This document shows positions 20,724 through 26,789 of a stretch of DNA of 26,789 bases, one piece after another. The stretch spans positions 1-26,789 of the forward strand of contig VNWV01000070.1 of assembly GCA_009801085.1 (NCBI GenBank), read 5' to 3'. This stretch comes from Lasiodiplodia sp. COLG20. Its lineage: Eukaryota > Ascomycota > Dothideomycetes > Botryosphaeriales > Botryosphaeriaceae. The position numbers and the translations under genes are program-made. Position 1 is the stretch's first letter; the number at the start of each line of letters is the position of its first letter. Below the pieces are notes generated by a model. That model was given only the letters and a program-made list of their open reading frames with translations. It had not been told where the DNA came from and made no database searches.

Positions 20724-21999
20724 TCAAATAAATTTGCATTCAATAAAGGAGATCCCCTTCAGACGTGGTGCGAGAGTCTGAAACCTCCGCAACGTCCGAA
20801 ACATCGTACTCTTTTGAAATTCGATTCCGATAAGTTCCAATCTTTCAAGCTCTAGCCATTGCATGTCGATTGAGATCTGATTCAGAATATCGACCCAAGA
20901 ACATGAAGCGCGGATCCTGAGATGAGCTAAGTGTGTCGCTGCACTGATAACTGATCCCAAGCCACGGAAATTCTCGCCGATCACGATGTCGAACTCAGTG
21001 ATTTGCGAGAAAGTCAATTTTGTTGTTTGCATGTCCATCTTAGTATCACGCAAGTAGGGTGGGCCTTGCGTCCCAGGTGGAGGCATCCAAGGCAGAATAA
21101 GATGGTTCAAGCCCCAGTGCCCATACAGGCTCAGTGTAAGCCTCGTCAACTTCTTTTCGCATGACATGTTGCGGAGTCCAAGAGCTCGAAGGACGAAGGA
21201 CAACGGTGCTGCTCCGTGCCGTAATGGACACTCTGTTCCGTGTGGAAGTTCCCATGGTACCTTGAACTGCCAGTTCCTCCACCGGAACGAGTCGCCCTCC
21301 GTGAAATCAGCGAGCGTTGCTTCAAATGATGCGAGATTCCGAAATGCCGGAAGTACATGCTCAAAGGATACGCTGGCTTCTTGTAAACGTACGCGGTCAC
21401 GGTTCTCTAATTGAAATTGCCCATGTTAAAAAGACCTGGAGGGCTCGGGGCATGGCGAGGTGTTTGAATGACATCGTAGAGAGAAAGTTCCATCCTCTGG
21501 GCGTTATATTCCGAGTACAGCCTCTGTCGGTTAACGTAGAAATCCAATTGCTCTTGTGGATATCCCTCGCCGATTTCGGGCACGACATGTGTCAGTTCTT
21601 GTTCAGCTATTTTCGGTCTCAGCTTAGGCTCCGTCACAAGGGTTACTGTCTGGAGAGCAACAAATTCCACCAGCTAAACTTACACCAGACAATACGACCA
21701 GCTCTGTACCAGTCCACGTACTCAAGCTCTCTGAGCCTTGGGGCCTGATAAAGACACAGGGTTCTCACGTGAGGAGCAAGTCGGTCCGATTGTGCGATCT
21801 TACAGACTCGCTCGATGTCAGTGGAATGCATCCGTACAGTGATGCGGTAGAAGACCCGCTTGTCAGCCTCACACGCGAGCCATGTCGAACACAGCCGGAG
21901 ATTCTTCCATGTCTCTTGGTCATTTACCTCTCTGAGAATTTTGTTGATCAGCCTCAGTGGGAGGTTGCTTTGAGGATTGGAGCTGGAGTCTCCAGGCAT
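20724..21999 (-). CDS. F-box protein
   Basis: Three frames join to one protein of about 389 residues. Exon 1 starts at the ATG at 21999. Residues about 12-50 read like a fungal F-box (LPLRLINKIL...LRLCSTWLACEADKRVFYRI), which docks substrates to SCF ubiquitin ligases through Skp1. The rest, with phrases such as RFQTLAPRLKGI and LERLELIGIEF, suggests degenerate leucine-rich repeats. Exon 1/2 splicing is uncertain: a perfect GTAAGT donor at 21683 with the CAG acceptor at 21646 gives only 38 nt, while GTATTG at 21695 with the same acceptor gives 50 nt; both restore frame. Intron 2 is probably 21472-21405 (weak GTCATT donor, TTTAAC branch site). The third exon is open from 21404 to 20724. No membrane segment is seen. 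Confidence 0.65.
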
Positions 22000-22996
22000 C
22001 GCAAGAGAACGATGAGAATGGCGTCAGCGTTTGTGTGAGAGATAGAAATCCTTTGGACCAAGTTCGAAGAAGGGAGGAAGGGAAGCGGGTAGTAGGGTTG
22101 AACGGTGAGATGCAACCGCGATCCGCTTGAAATATATCTCGCTTGATGAACAATAGAAATGGATTAGAGCACTTTGGGGCTGCAGCCACCCATTTGATTG
22201 CCTCTGTTCCCTTTGGGGTTTACAATTTAGCTTTAATTCTACTTTTCTTACGCTTGCGATCAAGCGGAGGTATTTACCTCATGTGCAAGCAAAAGCGCTT
22301 GAATTTGGAAGGCAGTCAAGCGAGGCCTCTAAGGCCGCTTTCAAGCCGCTTGTTTGATTATTTGGTAGATCGTTTGCGCTTTCTATGAACCCCAGAGGTA
22401 AATCCGACAGCTGCTACACCAAAAAAGTAGCCACCGCCTCTACTAGCATCAGTAAGACCACCAGTAAGTGTTCAGACTATACGGAGGTAGCAAGATACCT
22501 CACAGCCTATACCAATGCTGGATTGGGCATTCAACTAACAGCCCCTACTCTTGATCCACAAGAGACAGTTGCATACACCATATCATACTGTGACCCTGCG
22601 TTCCATGCTTTACCTTCTTTATTATTTCTAGCACATGATATTTTGGGTGGTATGATTGTTCATGTCTCGTGGTAGCTGCTTAGATTGGATATCTAATTGT
22701 AGATGGTACAATGCGATGCTTACGAAAACTAAACGCCTGCAACTGCTCATCACCCCCCACTATTTCATCCACGTCTTTGAATACAACATTCATTGCTGAC
22801 CTTCCGACTGTTTGTAGGCACCCAGTGACATTTCCCCCACATCTCGTGTCAGCGCACCGCGCTCGGTTGGCTTCGACGAAGTGACGTGTCGGGGAAAGGA
22901 CTGTCAGATAACAGGCAACGAGGACCTTTCAATCAAGTGACTAAGTCAAGCGTGAAGTGGTTGCAAAGACCGTGTGACAGCGGGATCGCCGGTGGC
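22000..22996. other. intergenic with clustered hexamer repeats
   Basis: This is the upstream region of the F-box gene. It contains the CGCTTG/CAAGCG cluster (listed separately) and a perfect GAGGTA-TT-TACCTC palindrome at 22267-22280, with GAGGTAAA again at 22395. A plus-strand ATG at 22385 opens 96 residues with no recognised domain; it is probably chance. Confidence 0.45.
22124..22352. repeat. cluster of CGCTTG/CAAGCG motifs, possible transposon-end remnant
   Basis: Seven copies of CGCTTG or its complement lie at 22124, 22140, 22251, 22261, 22296, 22317 and 22347, mostly extended to CGCTTGA. About 0.1 would be expected by chance in 230 bases. Short subterminal repeats of this kind are a feature of hAT-type transposon ends, and the nearby GAGGTAAA inverted motifs fit terminal repeats. 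No transposase gene and no clear element boundaries were found, so a degenerate non-autonomous element is inferred. Confidence 0.4.
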
Positions 22997-23283
22997 CTAC
23001 TTGATTTCTACGCACAGAAGTCAGACGCGACGGAAAGTGGACAAGCGGGTGCCATACCGTATGAAGCATCCGGAAGAGTTAGCTTTGGAATATACTTGTC
23101 GGAGTCGAGGGTGAGAGGCTTCAGTCGGGTTTTGGGTGGTGCATCGGCGCCGCTGCTTGAGTCGTGCGGACGAATGAGGTCTTTCTGAGCCTGCCGAAGT
23201 AGAGATAGGTCTTGGGTGACATTCTTCTCAGTAGACATTGTGGAACAGTGGTTGCAAGAAGATTTTGGAAAAGACGAATTCAT
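22997..23283 (-). CDS. small two-exon protein (weak)
   Basis: An ATG at 23283, or one at 23235 with better context (A at -3), opens a short frame. The unspliced frame ends at 23008, giving 91 residues. A 50-nt intron (23057-23008) with a GTATGG donor, TCTGAC branch site and GTAG acceptor would instead give 78 residues, ending in an 11-nt last exon. The sequence is Lys/Asp/Ser/Pro-rich and probably disordered, with a short helical start. No family is recognised. Support comes from the splice signals and composition only. Confidence 0.3.
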
Positions 23284-25911
23284 GATCGCTGGCTTGCTCG
23301 GGTTTGTAGCCTTGCAGTTAATATGGAAAAAGAATTAGTCCTGCGTTTCTCTAAGTCATGACAGCTTTAAAAGCAGCTCAAGATCGATCATCGGTAGAGT
23401 TCTATGGATTCACAGCGTGATGGTGGATGGAGGCGAACGTCTATCTGTAGGTCTGTCGAGCGAGCGCATAAGCTTGGCAACGTAGACCTGGAAACGCGGA
23501 ATCTCTGGCGGTTGTACCACTCTTAGATTACCCTAAAGTTGGCCAAGTGTGTGTCTTTTGTGCGGGGTCTCCCATGCAGCCAGCCGGATCCGTTGTGGTG
23601 CACGTCATTTTGACAGGTGACACCGCTTCTGCGGGAGAGTAGAAGCTGCATATGCAACAAGACACGCAATTTTCCAATCAGAGCTGCTTTCATTTCAGCC
23701 AGGGCTGAAGGGGCAAATGGTGGGAAGAGGCGGTGTATCAATCAAGTCGCGCAGTGCTTTGCCGCGCAAATCTGTGGCAATTATGCTGAGGCTGAGTAGT
23801 ATCTTAGAGGAATTATTGTGCGAAACCTTTCCAGAAATGGTAAGAGTCGGGCTGGATTGCGTCACAAACTACTGAAAGATCGACTCTGCGGTCGAATGCA
23901 ATAAGATAGCCGTTCATGCCAGTTGTAATCCATAAGCTACCGCGCAGCCACTCAACTCTCAGCCATGCATGAAATTGCCTCTTGACGATCAGATAAGCCA
24001 CGAACCTATATCGCCTGCGATTGATTGGTAAAATGGAAGAAATGCTTATTTTTACAACCGCGATCTATTGCTTCTAGCGTCTGAGAAACACCACCTTTAC
24101 GAATCCAGTCCCCATGAAACCGGAAATAAGCTGGTGCGTAAACACAACAATTATGTCTACTACACTTAGAGGCGATCACTGCCCTTAATATTTCACCGGG
24201 ATGATACAAGGGGTACAGCAGACGAGGCGAACTTATGCAGAGCATGGGAGAGGCGGTCATAATGGCAGGAAACCTGCTGTCATTAGCGGAATGGATGGAA
24301 AAGATAAGGATGGCGTAGTTCGATTACGCTTAGTGGCACGCACTCAAGGCGAAAGTAACAATGCTGGCAGTCGTCATAGTCCTTCCGGGATTTGCCGTTT
24401 ATCAGGCCAGTGCAATGGCAAGTCGGGTAGACGGCACAACTCTCTGCGGTACCTGCCTTTGAGATCGAGTATGCAATATTGGCCACCGCGTGAGGTCAAC
24501 TGTGCAGGCACTGTGGCAAGTGTGGGGAGGACGACTTGTTGTAGAGTATTATGCCGGCAGCGCAGTTTTCTATCATGCGTTTCAGCGAGGCATACTAACA
24601 GCCCGGCCCTGCCATGATCAACTTGCTGAATCACAGGAAAATTTCTCCCCGAAAATATTTAATCATATTTTCTCCAGCTTTATGGGCTTTATAGATGACT
24701 GCCGGGTTTTATGCAGAACGACTGCCGACGAAGAAAGCGCGCATATCGATGTGAGTGTTGGAAAATTGTCTGAGGCAAGAGACTGTCAATGACCATGCGT
24801 ACGGGACAGCACATGTTCCTCACGCTACACAAAAGGCTAGAAAACGGTGGTGGCGAATGGACGAAGCTGGTGGGGAAAAGGTTTGTGAGGAGCTGAAACG
24901 GCCCAAGGCAGCTGTGGAAACGCTTCTATGACTAGCTGACCAGTGGGCAGCATCGGTAGCTTCCTGAATGGCTTGCACTCCGTCATAACACCGCTCTTAT
25001 TTTGTACGCTTCCGACAGCATCGCCGTGCATGAGTAGCACCTCTTTCTGCGGCGCCCCGGAATAATTACTCGAATTCACCACACTCCCTGCAACAAGACA
25101 TGTTTGTAACCACACTCGCAAGCATTTAATAGTACTGGGATGTATGCTGACACTGGCTCCTGTTACGAGCGTTCCGTAGTTTTGAAACAAAGTTAGTCTA
25201 GCGTTTTGTAGGTGGTCATGCACCTCTGCATTGTTCGGTGAGGAGGGCTCATGACGCGCCACAAGCGTAGACAATTTGACATGCAATGAATCAATCGGCT
25301 TGCACCGCTTAGCAATTGGAGAATGATGTTGCTTGTTCGTTGGCGCTTGCTAACCGGATTTCCTATTGGAGGTCGCCTCGGAACCACATTTATTAAGAGG
25401 AGAAGTACTTACAAATGCTCATCGTGGGTTATATAAAACACAATTTCACTCAGAGCTTTTGACATAAGTGGAGATAAGCGATGAAGAAGCCGACTACTGA
25501 TGGCACGCTCTGCTGTTCCGCGATGTCTTCGACCATCAAGATGTCTCACAGCTCTGCTGGCTCGGTGACGGTCATCTATTAACGGAGGATTGAGGGACAG
25601 CCCGCGCCCGTGATATACAAGCCTGTGTTAAATTTCGGTGCATCGATTATAGCTAGAGTTAGTGCGGTGGGTGAAGTGGCCGGCTGTGTTATGCCTCTCA
25701 GAGCATCCGGCTTATCAGTTGACCAGGCGCGATCGATTACGTCAGAGAGGGAGGTATTTAGTCTCCTCCGACCGGCGATCCTGTCCGAAACTTCTTCATC
25801 CACCGCCGAAACCCTCGCGATTCCGCTCGATTGTTTCATCCACGTCTGAACCCAAACCGATTAACCTTCGCCTCCCACGCCTTCAATCCGGAACTTCATA
25901 AACTACTCATC
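23284..25911. other. long intergenic region, no confident gene
   Basis: About 2.6 kb with only fragmentary frames. The best are on the minus strand: 24837-25286 (open for about 150 codons, extending upstream, but with no ATG near its start) and 24283-24486 (Cys/His-containing, no ATG). They share no recognised family and cannot be spliced into one protein with confidence; decayed gene remnants are possible. The last 300 bases, rich in C and A near 25850-25905, are the leader of the next gene. A TATATAAAA motif lies near 25430. Confidence 0.4.
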
Positions 25912-26331
25912 ATGCCTACCAACAACACGACCACCCCGACCTCGTGCGCCGACCGCCGTTCCCTCGCCAAAATGGCCAAGCTGGCGAAGGATATTGAAGA
26001 GCTCAACGAAGAGGTCCGTGCGGATGAGAAGGAACTCGAGAAGGGCAGAGCCCATTTGGCGGCCTTGATCAGGGAATGTTACCAGCGCTTCGGCATGGAG
26101 GCTGTTCTGTAAGCACTTCCTTATGCTGCCCCCACGCCCTTAGCAATTGGTTCCTCTGACTAACACACATGCAGCCGCCTAGCCGACCCGAGCGAAATCC
26201 AGACCATCCCTACTGCCTCCGGTCACGTTGTTACGGTGGTTGACACAATCAACAACAACGACAACCAGCGCACTTCGATCCGTGCGCTGCTTGAGGAAGC
26301 CTTGAAGGGTGCCTCGAGTACCTCGGAGTAG
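25912..26331 (+). CDS. small coiled-coil protein
   Basis: Two exons (25912-26108 and 26175-26331) join in frame to give 117 residues. The 66-nt intron has a GTAAGC donor, a CTGACTAAC branch region 13-17 bases before the acceptor, and a GCAG acceptor; this is the best splice set in the window. The ATG has A at -3 after a leader without upstream ATGs nearby. The N-terminal 15 residues are Thr/Asn/Ser-rich; residues about 19-52 form a Lys/Glu/Leu coiled coil. The C-terminal half has a short strand-like stretch (GHVVTVVDTI, about 82-91) and a final helix. Both exons have C/G-biased third positions. There is no membrane segment, signal peptide or known family. A nearby AATAAA supports the 3' end. 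Confidence 0.7.
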
Positions 26332-26789
26332 ACATACTACTGGGATAATTGTGGCGTCGGACTTGGGAAATGTTTACCATGGCGATGTCAATAAAGTTCC
26401 ATTAGTGCTGTAAGCACAGGGCACGTAGTGCAAAGGATTGACAATTATTTCTTTTACTTTCAATATGATGTCGTCATTCCTAATTGGCCGGGCCCCGGGC
26501 GGCGATGCTGAAGTCCTTTTTGACAGTTAATTGATGGATCTGGTGGAGATAGCCATGAATTTATCTGGTCCCGTCGTTGTTGGTCAATCATGCTCTCAAC
26601 AGCATTAGCCGTTTTCCGAGTGATGGCGGTGAAGAATTAAATTGATGAACAGCGCTCCGATCTCACATCGGATGCAATGCCACCTTATCCGTAAAGAATG
26701 TTTATACAAATTCCTCCGTGCTAGACTATGTGCATTTATCAGGCTTAAGTTGTTCTTACAGGTCGATATTTCGGGACTTACTAACGCGC
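26332..26789. other. 3' flank, no supported gene
   Basis: After the polyadenylation signal, only short frames are present to the end of the window. A short GC-rich palindromic patch (GGGCCCCGGGC) lies near 26490. No other feature is seen. Confidence 0.5.
26390..26395 (+). terminator. polyadenylation signal AATAAA
   Basis: A canonical AATAAA lies 59 bases after the stop of the small coiled-coil gene, supporting that gene model. Confidence 0.6.

Noticed and set aside
24283..24486. Minus-strand frame with a Cys-rich, zinc-finger-like run
   Set aside because: It has no ATG start, neighbouring frames cannot be joined with clear splice sites, and the spacing fits no zinc-finger class.
24837..25330. 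Minus-strand open frame of about 160 codons
   Set aside because: It lacks an ATG near its beginning and no upstream exon was found; it could be a decayed gene but is not supported.

Overview
The window is nuclear DNA of a filamentous ascomycete (Pezizomycotina). Its longer genes are monocistronic, widely spaced and on both strands. Several are broken by short introns (about 50-97 nt) with GTRAGY or GTAYGN donors, CTRAC-like branch points and YAG acceptors. The recognisable domains (F-box, fungal-type HNH, stand-alone RNase H, RING-H2) are common in expanded, poorly characterised fungal families. No rRNA, tRNA, CRISPR array or intact transposon was recognised. All gene models here are read by eye. 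Splice sites were chosen because they restore frame and carry usable signals, not because transcripts were seen.

Layout. 0.3-2.3 kb: two minus-strand genes, an acidic coiled-coil protein and a stand-alone RNase H protein. 2.3-8.1 kb: mostly no convincing gene, apart from a GC-rich block at about 4.4-5.85 kb with one short minus-strand gene (4776-5087) and a weak small secreted-protein candidate (5878-6108). 8.1-10.5 kb: a small two-exon gene (+) converging on a three-exon single-pass membrane protein gene (-). 11.5-14.0 kb: a RING-H2 protein and a two-exon coiled-coil protein, both minus. 15.3-18.4 kb: two plus-strand paralogues, each with an N-terminal Cys-x9-Cys-x10-Cys-x2-His motif followed by a long coiled coil; the first also ends in a C-terminal membrane anchor. 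18.7-19.8 kb: an HNH-domain protein (-), convergent with the second paralogue. 20.3 kb: a 78-bp foldback. 20.7-22.0 kb: a multi-exon F-box protein (-), with a cluster of CGCTTG/CAAGCG motifs upstream. 23.0-23.3 kb: a small minus-strand gene. 25.9-26.3 kb: a well-supported two-exon small coiled-coil gene with a polyadenylation signal.

Taken together, this looks like a lineage-specific or accessory stretch. It has no housekeeping genes, many orphan coiled-coil proteins, ubiquitin-ligase-type domains (RING, F-box), and two nuclease-type folds that each lack one expected catalytic residue. No pathway or cluster logic links the genes on sequence evidence. The most interesting item is the adjacent pair of Cys3His/coiled-coil paralogues, one of which is predicted to be tail-anchored.
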